NCBI GenBank assembly: GCA_011037195.1
Contig: JAAEAF010005047.1
Location: 1 to 64,000, forward strand
DNA length: 64,000 nt
From: Triatoma infestans
Taxonomy: Eukaryota > Arthropoda > Insecta > Hemiptera > Reduviidae
Direction of reading: 5' to 3'
Shown: piece after piece, positions 20,401 through 32,109 of the stretch
Position numbering within the stretch: the stretch's first letter is position 1
How the letters are laid out: the number at the start of each line of letters is the position of its first letter
Notes under the pieces: model-generated
Told to the model about the DNA's origin: nothing
Database searches by the model: none
The model's input: only the letters and a program-made list of their open reading frames with translations
Program-made: the position numbers and the translations under genes

Positions 20401-22429
20401 CACTAAAGTAAAGTAATTCTCTACTATTCCAGGACAGATTTACCGACATCTACAGATCAGGAGACTTGTCATACTACATATAGTTCCGCATAAATTACAA
20501 CCGTACATTTCCAAGAACAGTACTGGGGAATCTTCTCAATAATACACTATTCTTTAACAATGTTAGGTCTCTGCCTCTAGCTGTAGGTTCGATACTCAAG
20601 TGGGATGCAAAATTTATGCCGACAAATTCCAAATATGGTGGATCTTTGGTGCTGAATTTAAATCGGAGGTATCTCTATCCGAGAACTGTAAACTAGGGAA
20701 CATCTGTTGGCCTATGCAGTTTGCATCTTCTGCTGGGATGACGTAGAATAGTATAGAATATAATCCACATCTCCAACATCACATTCTAGTTACCATTGAG
20801 CTCACATAAGTTATCATAGCCCACGGTGGACTTGTACAATTTTTGTCTTTAGAGTTTACTATTTCCATAAACACAAAGCGGACTGATAATTGTGATGCAA
20901 CTTGTATTTAGTCATAGAGAAGCTTCAGGTAAAATATTAACATTTATTTTAGACAACAAAGTTTATCTGTGTATCATCCAGGAGGTGAATAGTAGTAATA
21001 CACTAATAATACCTCCCACTTTACTGTTGAGTTTGGTAAAAATAAATTTCTTTATTGAGAAATTTATTAATTTTTTTTTTCTTTTTTCTGACTTTATTTG
21101 AGTGGTAAAGAAACTTTGAGCTATTATATACACAAAATATACTTGACATTTGGATGTTATACCAAAAGCAAGCTGGCCTTCATAATTATAGACCTTGGTT
21201 TGAATACATTTTGAGAAGGGTAAAGTTTTAAGTTTGTTTGTATTTAAAAATAAAAATAACAATTAAATAAATCCAAATATACATTAAACTAGTAGGTTAT
21301 GCAAATTTGGTGTTGCACTCTTAAAATTAATTAAATGAATAATTCTTATATTTTATTTAAGTAGTTTCATTAAATCCAATATTTAACATTCCATTTCAAT
21401 AAATTTAAAGTTTCTTTAAAAACGATTATTTTTAAGTTGAATTGAAAATAAGAAAAGTCAGAGAACTGCTATAATGAATTTAAAAAAATTAAAAACCGCT
21501 TTTTTAAATAAAACTCGTGCGGAATATATCAAAATTACTATTACATTAAAATTTGGCCGCTCTTTAATTTAGTTATCTAATGTGAAACAGAAATTTATAT
21601 ATATATATCTCACCAGATGCTGTTACCCATAAAATATATAATTTATGATTAACTTTGATATGCAATTACAATTTACAAAACCATCTCTTATATATTTATA
21701 TATACATATATATACAAAAAGGGTGAGTTTGGCATCCGCTCTATAAAGCAACATTAACAGATATGTAACTAATTTTTTTATTTTTTATTATTTGGTAATT
21801 ATTTTAATATTATACACTTGTATAATAATTAATAAATTATAAAGAAGAATGCCTATTTTTTATTTTTCATATAATTACTAGAATTATTATGTAAATAGGT
21901 TTTTTTTTTAAATTAGGAAGTTTGTTAGTAATGTTTGTGTCTCCACATAATGTTTATCACTTCAGTTATAATTTACCAATTTACTTCAGTTGGTACATAA
22001 AGAACTCTGAGTCTTGTCAGAAACTAGGAAACTTTAATTTTTGGAAAACTATTTGGAAAACAAGCACAAATACCCATATAACAAACGTTAGATTTCCTAA
22101 TAAGCAGTTTTTCGTGGCGCTGTTTTAAAAAATGTCTGTAATATTTGGCCTATTATTTTGCATATGGACCTAGAGTGGTTTGAATAATATTGGCCCTGCT
22201 CACATAGAAATAATAAATAATAATTCACACATCAATTTACGTAGACGAATTATTTTCAATAACGAGATTCAGTAATCTGGAATTGTTTGTCTCAAAGTTA
22301 TTACATAAATTTATATCAACAGTGTCATCGCGTTGTAGACATCATTGCGACCTCTATGAAAAGAAGAAGAAGTGTTAGTGTTTTCTGGGGTGTTCCTCGA
22401 CGTGAAGCAAACCTAGGAATGAGTATGTT
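20401..22429. other. AT-rich DNA, no confident gene
   Basis: The segment 20400-20770 is slightly less AT-rich and follows directly on the family B repeat, so it may be internal retroelement sequence, but no protein motif is recognisable. The rest is strongly AT-rich with (TA)n at 21596-21610 and 21690-21716. Confidence 0.45.
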
Positions 22430-23322
22430 ACCTTGGATTGCTTTGCAAGCTTAAGGACATCGTTCCTACTTTATTTAAAGTCCTACTTGACTAACAGATA
22501 TTTTCGAGTGCAAATCGTAAATCCTTCTCCCCAAGGCAGCATTCTCTATCCTTTATGCAGTATACACTGCAGATATCCCAACGAATACCAACACTATCCT
22601 CCTTATCTACGCTAATGGCACAACTGTCTTGTCCAGGAATTATCATTCGGTAATTGCTTGTAGAAACCTATAGACCATCTTAATTCCAAAGAAAAATGGT
22701 TCAAAAAGTGGGGCATCAAACACAATTAGACTAAATCCCCAAACATCACCGTTACTCTTCGTCGTATTATTCCTCCTCCAGTCTACTACAACCTAATTCC
22801 TTCATCAATAGTCACGTAGACCGCTATCCTAGGCTTTACATGGATAAAAGACTTACCTTGAATCCTCATACATGACTTAAAATGACAGAACTCAACAGAC
22901 ATTTCCGACTACTTAAATGATTACTAGATAACAAATCTAAACTCTCCCTGGATAGCAAAAGACTTAATTTACATTACTATATTGGGTTCAAGCAAACAGT
23001 CCACACACAAGAATGCATCCTTCCAATCCGAAATTCTCCGCTTCATAGTTAACGCTTCTCTCTTCTACGTTTCCAATCAAACTATTAATACAAATCTTAA
23101 TATTCTTTTCGTCTCCCTAGTTGCTCAAAACCGCTATAGAAAATTCCATCTCAAACTAGACATACATCCCAAATCCATTAGTAAGCAACTATCTTAGAGT
23201 GACTAAGTGGAGGTGTAGTGTAATGGTATGTTACCGCTGGCAAACTTCTCCACTCTGACTATTTTGTGGTATTATTTATAGTGCTTTTGCGCTGATGATA
23301 GCAAATAAATAAATAAACTCTA
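22430..23322 (+). pseudogene. Jockey-like LINE ORF2 pseudogene (RT palm to 3' tail)
   Basis: Reverse-transcriptase blocks can be followed through shifting frames. PSPQGSIL is motif B (QG.. then PL), then come a Y-T-ADIP-like stretch and YANGTTVLS, where the catalytic Y-A-D-D of motif C has become Y-A-N-G, so polymerase activity is lost. Later come KYLGFTWIKDLPW-like and RLLK.LLDNKSKLSLDSKRL segments, then SEILRFIVNASLFYVSNQTI and a stop at 23195-23197. The 3' UTR ends with (AAAT)n at about 23306-23322, the usual LINE tail. Multiple stops and frameshifts and a missing 5' part make this an old truncated copy. Confidence 0.8.
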
Positions 23323-23414
23323 TATCTTTCAATTTAATGATCTCAAATGATAAAGAAATTAATCACTTGATTATCATAAGTAAAACAAAGAATATTAAGA
23401 AATTATTATTTAGG

Positions 23415-23820
23415 CGTGCCTTAACAGCGGCCGATCATAAGGCACCGCCTACAAGCTGAATGACGTGACTTGGGACGTGAAATGACTTGGGCCTCTTACA
23501 AGTTCTAGCCATAGCTCAGAGGGATCAATCTAAAGACCACATCTTACGATATTGGAAGGAAAAGTTAAGGAGAGAGTAGGGGAAGTTGAGCTTAGCATAT
23601 AAGGCCAACTACTCTCCCTCTCCCTCTCATTGAAAACGCATTCAACGAACAAGATTCAACAAACATCACTCACCGTCGCTCTGCCAGTTAGTCTGGCACT
23701 CTCTCTATTCACTTCTCTAAGTTATATAGTGTAAACTCCTTGCCGATCATTCATGTGTGATATACTCAGTGCCTAATTTATCTATAACTTAATTTCTCTC
23801 TGTCCAACTCTCAAATACAT
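23415..23820 (+). mobile_element. Solo LTR-like block, distant relative of family C
   Basis: Begins TGCCTTAACAGC near 23417, has CATATAAGGCC (TATA-like, 23597), CT-rich tracts, then GTGTAAACTCCTTGCCGATC and GTGATATACTCAGTGCC, matching the order TGTAAAGTCCTTGCAG and TATACAGTGTTCA in family C LTRs. No internal element adjoins it. Confidence 0.4.
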
Positions 23821-24796
23821 CCACCACATGAAAAATGGATTAAATAATAAAAATGTATTTTTTAAATGTAATGTAAATTTATGTACTCACAGATATTTTC
23901 TAACAAGCTAAGTAAAAATATTCAATGTTCCGTTTTGTAGTTTGAATACTCTCTTATATTAAATTGCTAACATTATTATTCGTGTAAATATTGCTGTTAG
24001 CAGTGTTTAACACGTAGTGAAAGTACTATTAATATAATACTGTAATCATTATAAATAGTTAACACATTTAGACATAATTACTATTTTAATATGCTATAAG
24101 TTTTAAACATTTCTTTTTAAGCGTAGTAGTATAGGCTTCTGAATAATGAGAATATATAAACTGGTTATATTCATTCATTCAAACAGAACCAGAAATTTAT
24201 GAATATAATTAAGTATGGCTGAATTAAAAAAAAAAAATTATATCTAATAATCACAAAGAATATAGATTCAAAAATACTACAAAATTACAAACAAATTGGG
24301 GAGAAAGTTAGTTATCAATTTCCGGAATTACTTATGTAACGATTTCCAATCAGTTAAATATTCATAAATGATAAGAAACTAGAAGTTAAAGTATTTATTG
24401 TCATATTGATCATTAATAATGCCCGTGTACTGCTTTATATATTATATATTTAATATAGGCTATATTAGAAGAGAAATATTTCATACAATTATCCTATTTA
24501 TGATGATGAAATAATAATAAAAATAATAAATTATTTTTAAATTTATTTAAATTATAATGCATTTGTTATCAGATATGGCAAACAATGTATAACTATAACC
24601 TAATAAATTACCTAAATTACAAACAATGGAACATATGTTTGATTATTTTTTTCTTTAATTTCTCATGGATGAATCATCGAATATTCAACTATTAATCTTT
24701 GTTACAACTTCATAATAAATTTTACATATATTAAACTAACTGCTTCAAAACTATTTTTACCCTGACTTATATTAATCTTTATTCCCTAATAAATAT
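23821..24796. other. AT-rich DNA, no gene seen
   Basis: Strongly AT-rich; only short A/T runs and TA-rich patches are seen. Confidence 0.6.
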
Positions 24797-25228
24797 ATGT
24801 GTTGGAATGTTGGACAAAATTTGTTGGGTGTATACTCATGTGCCTTTCCATAGGCGATTTGCTCTTTGCTTCGATTTGGAAAGATCAGCTGTAGCACTGT
24901 TAAAGATCATGCAATTTCTCCGAGTCTCCGAGATATGCTACAGATTCAAGATTTATTGTTCATAATTTTGCTGGCTGTTTAAATATTTATAGTGTTGAAT
25001 TATAGTTTTTAAATTTTATTGTTGATTGTAACATCAATCAATCAACAAGCCAACAAGTGTAGTGTGTATTATAGAAACATTGCGTTCAAGTGAACTTTCT
25101 CACTCGACCTTGATAAATTTACTCTGATGATGGATGAAAATCCAAAACCGGTCAGGAATAAAAGAAATATGCATGTTATGACGGATAAGGTTCCAGATGT
25201 TATCCAGCATTTTGGACCCATCCACATA
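24797..25228 (+). mobile_element. Second inverted-repeat family with hammerhead-like motif, copy 1
   Basis: The left end (GTTGGAATGTTGGACAAAAT) resembles the complement of the right end (GGTCCAAAATGCTGGATAAC), giving a diverged inverted-repeat element of about 430 bp. The right arm carries CUGAUGA, a GGAU/AUCC hairpin and AAAACCGGUC (see 25119-25158). A partial relative lies at 42796-42960. No coding sequence. Confidence 0.5.
25119..25158 (+). ncRNA. Hammerhead-like motif of the second family
   Basis: UUACU (stem I), intact core CUGAUGA at 25124-25130, extra U, stem II GGAU..AUCC, then AAA where GAA is expected (G12 lost), ACCGGU, C, and AGGAA pairing with UUACU at four of five positions. 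Probably inactive, but clearly of the same design as the foldback family. Confidence 0.4.
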
Positions 25229-25590
25229 TAAAACTATTGCTCAGCTTTATGCCCATTCAAGCCATACTTTTTATTTTCTCTTATTTTTTGTTTAAATATT
25301 AATATACTTAACCATGGGCATCTCACAGAAATGTTGAATATAATGAGATCCAAAGTAAATTTTAGGAGTAGTTTTGGTAGGTGGTTATTAAGCACGGAGT
25401 TACAAATATGGGAGGTAGCCATTTCGGCTCCCACTTAAAACTATTAAATTTATATTCTTCAGAAAAAAGGTTAATAGCAAAGTTAAATGAAGCACATGCT
25501 TCTTCTGCTTCGTCAACGAATTTGGTAATTGGACGTAAAAAAAATATAGACATTACTTTACATTTTACTTCATTCTATAGTAAATTTGAG
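25229..25590. other. Non-coding DNA, one unsupported open frame
   Basis: A plus-strand open frame from about 25381 crosses into the SINE; its peptide matches nothing I know and its antisense frame is also open, so it is not called as a gene. Confidence 0.4.
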
Positions 25591-25810
25591 GTGCGTCAAC
25601 TAATACGGCCATTAGCGCCAGGAGCCTTCTAAGAATCCATTGCCGACCTCTGGACATTGTTCTCTCGTTACACACAACAAACAACACTGTCCATCACCGA
25701 CCAGTGAGCTGTAGATGCTTCTAGGAAGAAAAAAAATCTAAGGGGTAGCATTGAACCCAGGAGCTCCGCGTGAGAGTTCAACGCACTACCATTGAGTCGG
25801 TCCCTTCCCT
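25591..25810 (-). mobile_element. tRNA-derived SINE, family B, copy 2
   Basis: On the minus strand it has a tRNA-like head (CAATGGTAGTGCGTTGAACT, then GGTTCAATGCTACC), the body with CTAGAAGCATCTACAGCTCACT, and a GTTGACGCACC end. Short flanking duplication ATTTGAG (25584-25590 and 25811-25817). Confidence 0.75.
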
Positions 25811-25817
25811 ATTTGAG

Positions 25818-26814
25818 ATTCCCAAAAAATTGTAAGCGAGCAAAGATGAATGTTTGAGAACTCGTTATCCACAAGTAAATGTGCAAGTTAATTTTATACA
25901 ATTACAATGAATTGGTTGAACTAATCAACCAATAGCATATCCTTTTAGAAACAGAAAACCATATTTCTACTACAATATAACTGGCCTATTAAAAATATAC
26001 TAAAGACTCTTACAAACAAGAACAATTCACTGTTTTCGATGCTTCTTTCTTTTATCTCTCTCTGACTCTCTCTCTCTATTAATAACGAAAGGAAAAGTAA
26101 AACTTTAATCACGTTTCTCTTTAAGAGGATAATTGGACGTCAAGGACACAGCCGTAAAATGTTTGGCAAGTGTGTCAAAAGTTGTTTATCATTGCTTACT
26201 TTGTGTTTGTATAACATGCTTCAATAAAAATGAGGTTGTTGGCAATACTGTCGTCAGTAGAAGATATACACGATGGATAGTTATTTATGTGTAACTTATT
26301 TCTTTCTTTCCTTCGTTTAACTTCGCGTTCATTGCGTTCAATGTACTGCCCATTCTAACGTAATGTTTATTCAGCAATATTTTGTATGATATAAGCTAAT
26401 TCTATATTGTATTTTTATAAGATTTTTGTTGAATTTTTTTTCTTTTTTTTTTTTTGAAAAGCACACTATATTGTCGTAAATAAGAAAAAAAATTTTTTTT
26501 TTAAATCTGGTGTGAACCATTCATGCGACTTTCTTTTACTGCAATTATTACAATTTTAACTGGAAGTTAACTTTAAATATGGAATTTTTACTAAACTTAT
26601 ATCCTCTCTTTAACTATATAGGTACAGCTAGGACAAGTTGCTTTTAGGATCTGGTAGCTGTATCAGGTTATATTGCAGCCTTTATTTCAGCACTACTATC
26701 ATGCCTATAAGTGTTGGATTATGCAATTTAAAGATAAATCTAAACGCTTAGATCTATCGGAATATATCCACAAGCCATTTTCCCCTGAAAAATGTTTCAG
26801 ATAAATTTTATTAT
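25818..26814. other. Non-coding DNA with R-family end
   Basis: CT-rich tract near 26054-26080. About 26500-26640 is a family R end in minus orientation (TCTGGTGTGAACCATTCATGCG, CTTTCTTTTACTGCAATT). The stretch 26640-26814 includes AAAAATGTTTCAGATAAATTTTA, also R-like. Confidence 0.45.
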
Positions 26815-27299
26815 TGCAGATATCATTCAGAATTAATGTTTGCCAACTCCAGTTCTGGTCTCCCAGCTCCTTAACATACATAGAATCTATAGAAAGAGTT
26901 CAAAAGAAATTCCTACGTTTCCTATCATTCAGATTATCTATTCCAAATGACTACAGACAGCTATCTAAAAGATTAAACCTACTTTCTTGTCATCAGCGTA
27001 GACTGTTAAATGACGCACTACTTATATTTGATATTTTGAATGGACTAATAGATAGCTGTGAATTGGTTAACAACATTAGTTTCAACGTTCCAAACAAGTG
27101 CACCAGAAGAATTCACCTTTTCAATGTAAAGTTTTATAAAAGAAAATATACATTTAATTCATCCATCCCAAGATATCTTAGATTGGTAAATAAGTTGCAA
27201 GAGGAGATTGACATATTAAATATGTCTAGATATCAATATAAAAAACAAAGTTGCTTCTTTACTAATAAATATGGACGGAGCAATGAATTATTAACCTAA
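26815..27299 (+). pseudogene. Jockey-like LINE, RT C-terminal region
   Basis: One open frame of about 160 codons encodes the end of a non-LTR retrotransposon ORF2. After FWSPSSLTYIESIERVQKKF it reads LRFLSFRLSIPNDYRQLSKR, LNLLSCHQRR and FDILNGLIDSCEL, ending with short basic and aromatic blocks and a stop at 27297-27299. The I-E-R-VQ-KKFLRFL signature and the R-LNLLSL-RR..F..-ILNGLID block are standard in Jockey-clade elements of insects. It starts in the thumb/connection region, so no RT palm or endonuclease is present. It is the longest uninterrupted frame in the window, which may mean a younger insertion. It abuts a family R remnant. Confidence 0.8.
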
Positions 27300-29090
27300 C
27301 CATTTTAATTTCAAATTTGTTTATTTCTTTTGTATAGTTCAAATATTGCTATTTTCATAGGATCATCTTTCTTAAACTATAATAATTATCTTTTTTGTCT
27401 TAAAAATTAATATTATCATTAATCATATTTTATTTGTGAAAATAATTGCTATAATCTTCAGTATTATTATACATACAATGGAATTATTACAATTGAATTA
27501 TTCCACTTGCTAAAGACTGGGATTCAGGTGGACGTGGTAATAAGAATAAGCTTCTAATTTTTCTTTTGAACTGTACATTTATTTCCGTCACTACGTAAAT
27601 TACAGTGATAACCCGATTCCTGGTCTTCAGCGGGCAACGTTGTTGTTCAACGCCTAGTAATGGCCTGGATAGTGATGTAGATCACTTGCAAATCCTAGGT
27701 ACTGGCGACTGAAGCTATGGATGCGACAACAAGCCCCACGATCCAGATTCTAATCAATGGAGGACCAGTTCTAAACAAAGAATAGAGCTTCTGTTAAAAT
27801 ACACCTTTATGAATCACTACAAAAAAAATAATGTATGTAAACTGCCACAATGTTTTGTAATAAGTTGAACGATTCCAATTAAGGATCATATGATAAAGCT
27901 ATACACCCTTGAGATAGGTACTGGCAGAAGCTAATGTAGCACATGCAAAAAGAGTTTAGTTAACCAAAAGAAATACCTGGATGTGAAGATTCCCAGGACA
28001 CGAGAAGTGAGATAAAAGTGCTATATCTGACTGGCCAAACTGTTGAGTAAGGCTGTGTTATTCAGCTATTAAATTCAACTGGTACTTAGTTCCTTAAATG
28101 AGTTAACATAAAAGATTAAATAATGAATCACACTGCGCTTAAAGTTGTCAGTGAAGCAAATTGGAACGTTACAATTGAGTTGATGATTACAGTAATGTAT
28201 GCAATATTGTAAAATGCTTCTTTAAGGTTGCCAAGTTCTCAGCTAGTGAAGCAAGAATGTTAAAGTAGATATTGGCAATAATAATAATAATAATAATAAT
28301 AATTAGAAGAAGAAATTGGGATGGGAAAGGACTAAATAACTGTTCTTACATATCAGCCTTGGCGTCCCAACCTGATAAAGAATTAATTGCGAAGTTGCAA
28401 TAACTCCTCTTGAAAGTGTTTGTGAGGAGATGTCTTCAATAAAATTAGATTCAGTTGTAAGAATTAGTGCTTGGTGCTGCAATAAAGTTGAGTTTCGGTG
28501 GAGAAAAAAAGCATGTGCTGAGTATTCAAGATGGCGTCAGTGGCCAGAAGCAAAAGGCAACTGGTACCAGAACTAAATTTCATAGGGGTGGACTCCTGGT
28601 AGTAATGCGTGGCTTACTAGATCACACATGTTAGACAACATAATCCTTTTTTTATCAATGCAGTATTGTGCAAAACACTAATTGTAATATAGTATAAAAC
28701 AAATAAAAAATAGCATGAATTCTTGTATAAATAGAATAGTAAAAAATACGGCTGGATCCACCGTGTGACCAGTCAGATTTCAAATACAATAAGGGGGCTC
28801 CCACAATTAATTGTCCCCTCTATTATCAATTCGGGGGGGAAGATAATACATCTCCAATAGTGGTGTCTATATCTATATACCTAACATATATTACAAATAA
28901 TAAATTGTAATAATAAATAATACTTTAAAACTTGTAATCTAGTGTCATATTGTAGGTTATGTCTTTATCTAATGTAAAAGTATTTGTTCCGTACATATAA
29001 TAATAAAAAAAAAATACAAAACAGACAGAAATATATTTTGTAAAGCCACACTTAAGCTTACAAAAAAAGATTCGCTGCTAATTTGAAATT
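27300..29090. other. Non-coding DNA, no confident gene
   Basis: The 5' part may be LINE 3' UTR. About 27580-28640 is less AT-rich and could be a decayed element, but no protein motif survives; an ATG in good context at 28530 opens only about 23 codons. (AAT)n at 28279-28303. Confidence 0.45.
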
Positions 29091-30230
29091 ATTAGATGGT
29101 AGAACCATAGATCGTACTTAAGTGGCATACTAGAGGATCGATTTTTTTCCCTTCCTAGAAAAATATTTCAGATGAAAGTAGTAGATATTTTTTGTGTGTA
29201 GATAGTATACAAAGTCTGAAGAAAATTGTTGCAAACAATTTCGAGAAAAACTGGCGAAAAACTGAAAGAAATAAATTAATAAAATTGCACTTTTGGTTGT
29301 TGTATTTTGTCCGAAACTTTTGTGTCAAATGCAACAGTGGTAGTACCTGAGGAATATCAAATATGAAGTTTGTCTTCCTGTGATCTTTTTTTCAAACCTG
29401 AGATATTGTTATTCTAACGTATACACACACACAGACACACAAAACAGAGCCATTGCACAAACAACAGAGACCATACACATATATATACCATTCGTTAAAA
29501 TATTTGTTTCGTCCTACAGAACACCTCAAAACATGCATTTCCGGTACATACACACACACACACACACACACAACACACACACACACAACACACACACAGA
29601 GAGCCATATATGCACAAACACAGAGACCATACACGTACACACACCACACACACACATACACACACACACACATACCTTTCGTTAAAATATTTGTTTCGTC
29701 CTAAAGGAACACCTCAAAACATGCATTTCCGGTACATACACACACACACAAAACAGAGAGCCATATATGCACAAACAACAGAGACCATACACGTACACAC
29801 ACACACACACACATATATATACCATTCGTTAAAATATTTGTTTCGTCCTACAGGAACACCTCAAAACATGCATTTCCGGTACATACACCACCACACACAC
29901 ACACACACCACAACAGAGAGCCTATATGCACAAACAACAGAGACCAACACGTACACACCACACACACACACACAACATACTTTCGTTAAAATATTTGTTT
30001 CATCCTAAAGGAACACCTCAAAACATGCATTTCCGATACATACACACACACACACAAAACAGAGAGCCATATATGCACAAACAACAGAGACCACACACGT
30101 ACACACACACACACACACACACACATACCATTCGTTAAAATATTTGTTTCGTCCTAAAGGAACATCTCAAAACATGCATTTCCGGTATAAATACAATTTA
30201 AAAAATTTGACGAAACAAAAAAAAAAGTCC
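29091..30230 (-). repeat. Family R copy with internal CA-rich tandem expansion
   Basis: The first part (29091-29400) has TTTCAGATGAAAGTAG, AAGAAAATTGTTGCAAACAA and ATATCAAATATGAAGTTTG in family R order. From 29487 the segment ATTCGTTAAAATATTTGTTT plus CATGCATTTCCGGTACAT, with its CA-rich spacer, is repeated. Confidence 0.65.
29487..30200 (+). repeat. CA-rich minisatellite, five units of ~145-190 bp
   Basis: ATTCGTTAAAATATTTGTTT starts at about 29489, 29677, 29822, 29981 and 30129. Each unit continues with CGTCCTA..GGAACACCTCAAAA, TGCATTTCCGGTAC and a variable CA tract containing CAGAGAGCC and GCACAAACA. Unit length varies with the CA tracts. Confidence 0.85.
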
Positions 30231-30454
30231 CCGTTTTCTCTGCTTTTAAAATTGCAACACCCGAGTACCAACACTACCTTGTTGGTACCTGGACTGTTGA
30301 TACTTGTTGGTATTCGGATTGAATCCGAAAGCAATGTAAACATTCCATTGCTAAGTTCGGCCACATAAAGAAAAAAAAAAAAACATAAACAGAGAACATG
30401 ATTTTTTTACTTTCTTTTTCTGTCCATGAAGATACATTAAATGTGGTGCCACAA

Positions 30455-31010
30455 TTCCAAATTATCGTAAGAGGAAGTATTGTGATCGTATAGAAATTTC
30501 AAAATTGAGTTCACCGGAATTATTTTATTTTTAAGGTTCCTTTGGTACAAAAAAAAAAAAAAAATATTTTTACCGAATATTCTGTAACCAAAATAAATCA
30601 AAAACAAACAAATCGCAGGACGCTGAAACTTGATAATTTGTGACTTTACTTAAAGTATTTTTTTTTTTCAGTTTCCCCGTTTTTTTTTTCTCGGACGTGA
30701 CCATGATTTTTTTTAAACTTCATATCTATTACACACATACACTTATACATACTTTTGTTAGAAGCATTTATTCCAAAAAAAATTGTATTTTTGAGCGTTC
30801 TAGCTCAAGGGAGAAGTAACGTTAAGCTGTCCTCTAACGTTTCAATTCAGTAACAGTGACCTTAATCGCATGGAAATATGTTAAATTTTTCAACAGAATT
30901 CCAAACTTGAAGAAAATTCGGATAACTGTAAAAGTACAACTTTAGTGAATACGGTTTTAGTTTTTTTTTTGGGGGGGGGGATTTTTCCAAAATGCTACAA
31001 GTTCCTTTTT
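30455..31010 (+). repeat. Family R, diverged partial copy
   Basis: Starts at the CGTAAGAGGAAGTATTGTGATCGT end motif and holds AAAATTGAGTTCACCGGAAT and later GGGAGAAGTAACGTTAAGCT. Rich in A and T homopolymers. Confidence 0.5.
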
Positions 31011-31179
31011 AATTATTATTTTTTTTTTAATTTATTCATTTATTTATTGTAAATGCATGTTTCATGCAGAATAGCATATTACATGCAGTACAAAAATGTT
31101 ATGATTTATTTACTTTTTTTTGTTTCTTTCTTCGGATATTGTCACCAACTGCCTAACCTCCATTTATTTATTTATTTAT

Positions 31180-32085
31180 TTATTAAGCCTTAATGTATTA
31201 CAGAAATACAATAAAAGCATGTCAATTAAAATTCTAGCTGTGATGTACAAAGAAACTCAGTTAACTTTAAATAAACTTTGTTCTTTATAATTAATGTAAT
31301 GTACATATAGCCGTGGATACTTAGTCTGTACAAAATTCTGTAACCTTCCACTTGTGTTCTAAATATTCAGTAATACTGTAGAAAGTTTTCTCTATCAGAA
31401 ATCTTCTTACTACTTTTCTGAACTGTTTTTCTTCAATTTCTTGAATTTCATGCGGCAAGTTATTATATATTTTCCGAGACATTATAGTTGGAGACAAATC
31501 AGATTTTTTCAGTCTTTTAGCTGGAATGTGTAAGTTGTTTTTGCTTCTTATGCCATATTGATGGAAATCATTTCTGAACACATTATTAGTATTATCTTTT
31601 ATAGCCAATTAGTGATAATAAACAAAGATGTCAAAGTTAGAAGAGAATGCTCTTTAAACAATGCTTTACAGCTATCTCTATTATTTTGTCTAAACATGGT
31701 TCTTATTGCTTTTTTTGTAGCTTAAAGACTAGATTACTATCAGAAGCTGCTCCCCATAGCATTATACCATAGCTCATTTTAGAATAAAACAACCCGTAAT
31801 AGGCAGTTTTCAAAACCTCTACTGATCCTTCATCTCTCAGCTTTCTGAGCATGTATACTATTTGTGCTAATTTACCGCACAAATTCTGCAAGTGATGCCT
31901 CCATGTTAGAGTCGAATCCAGCGTTATTCCGAGGAACTTCACTGGTAAGTCCTCATCTTTCATTGCTAAACTAAATACTTTTTTTTATAGTTTTTTCTTC
32001 ATTAAAATGAGCTCATTTGCGCTTAACCATTCCTTCAAATTTCGCAGATCATTAGTTTGTTCCGGTCTGTTACTGGTGATTTATT
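31180..32085 (-). pseudogene. Jockey-like LINE ORF2 pseudogene (RT thumb to C-terminus)
   Basis: Reading down the minus strand, LKEWLSANELILMKKKL (about 32035-31985) is the usual W...N.L..N..KT block after the RT palm. LPVKFLGITLDSTLTWRHHL follows, then IVYMLRKLRDEGSVEVLKTA and YYGLFYSKMSYGIMLWGAAS to about 31703. After a frame break near 31610-31700, the C-terminal part (31608-31321) holds FHQYGIRSKNNLHIPAKRLK and YNNLPHEIQEIEEKQFRKVV. The 3' UTR reaches TTATT repeats near 31160-31185. The catalytic YADD motif is upstream and missing. This is a 5'-truncated copy with frameshifts. Confidence 0.85.
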
Positions 32086-32109
32086 CAAAAATCTAGACAA
32101 TTTATGTAC

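Noticed and set aside
28530..28601. Short frame with ATG in good context (MASVARSKRQ...)
   Set aside because: Only about 23 codons, no donor site at its end and no homology; likely chance.
29380..30138. Long overlapping open frames rich in Thr/His/Tyr or Cys/Val
   Set aside because: They are translations of CA/TG-rich minisatellite units and keep open because CA repeats have no stop codons.
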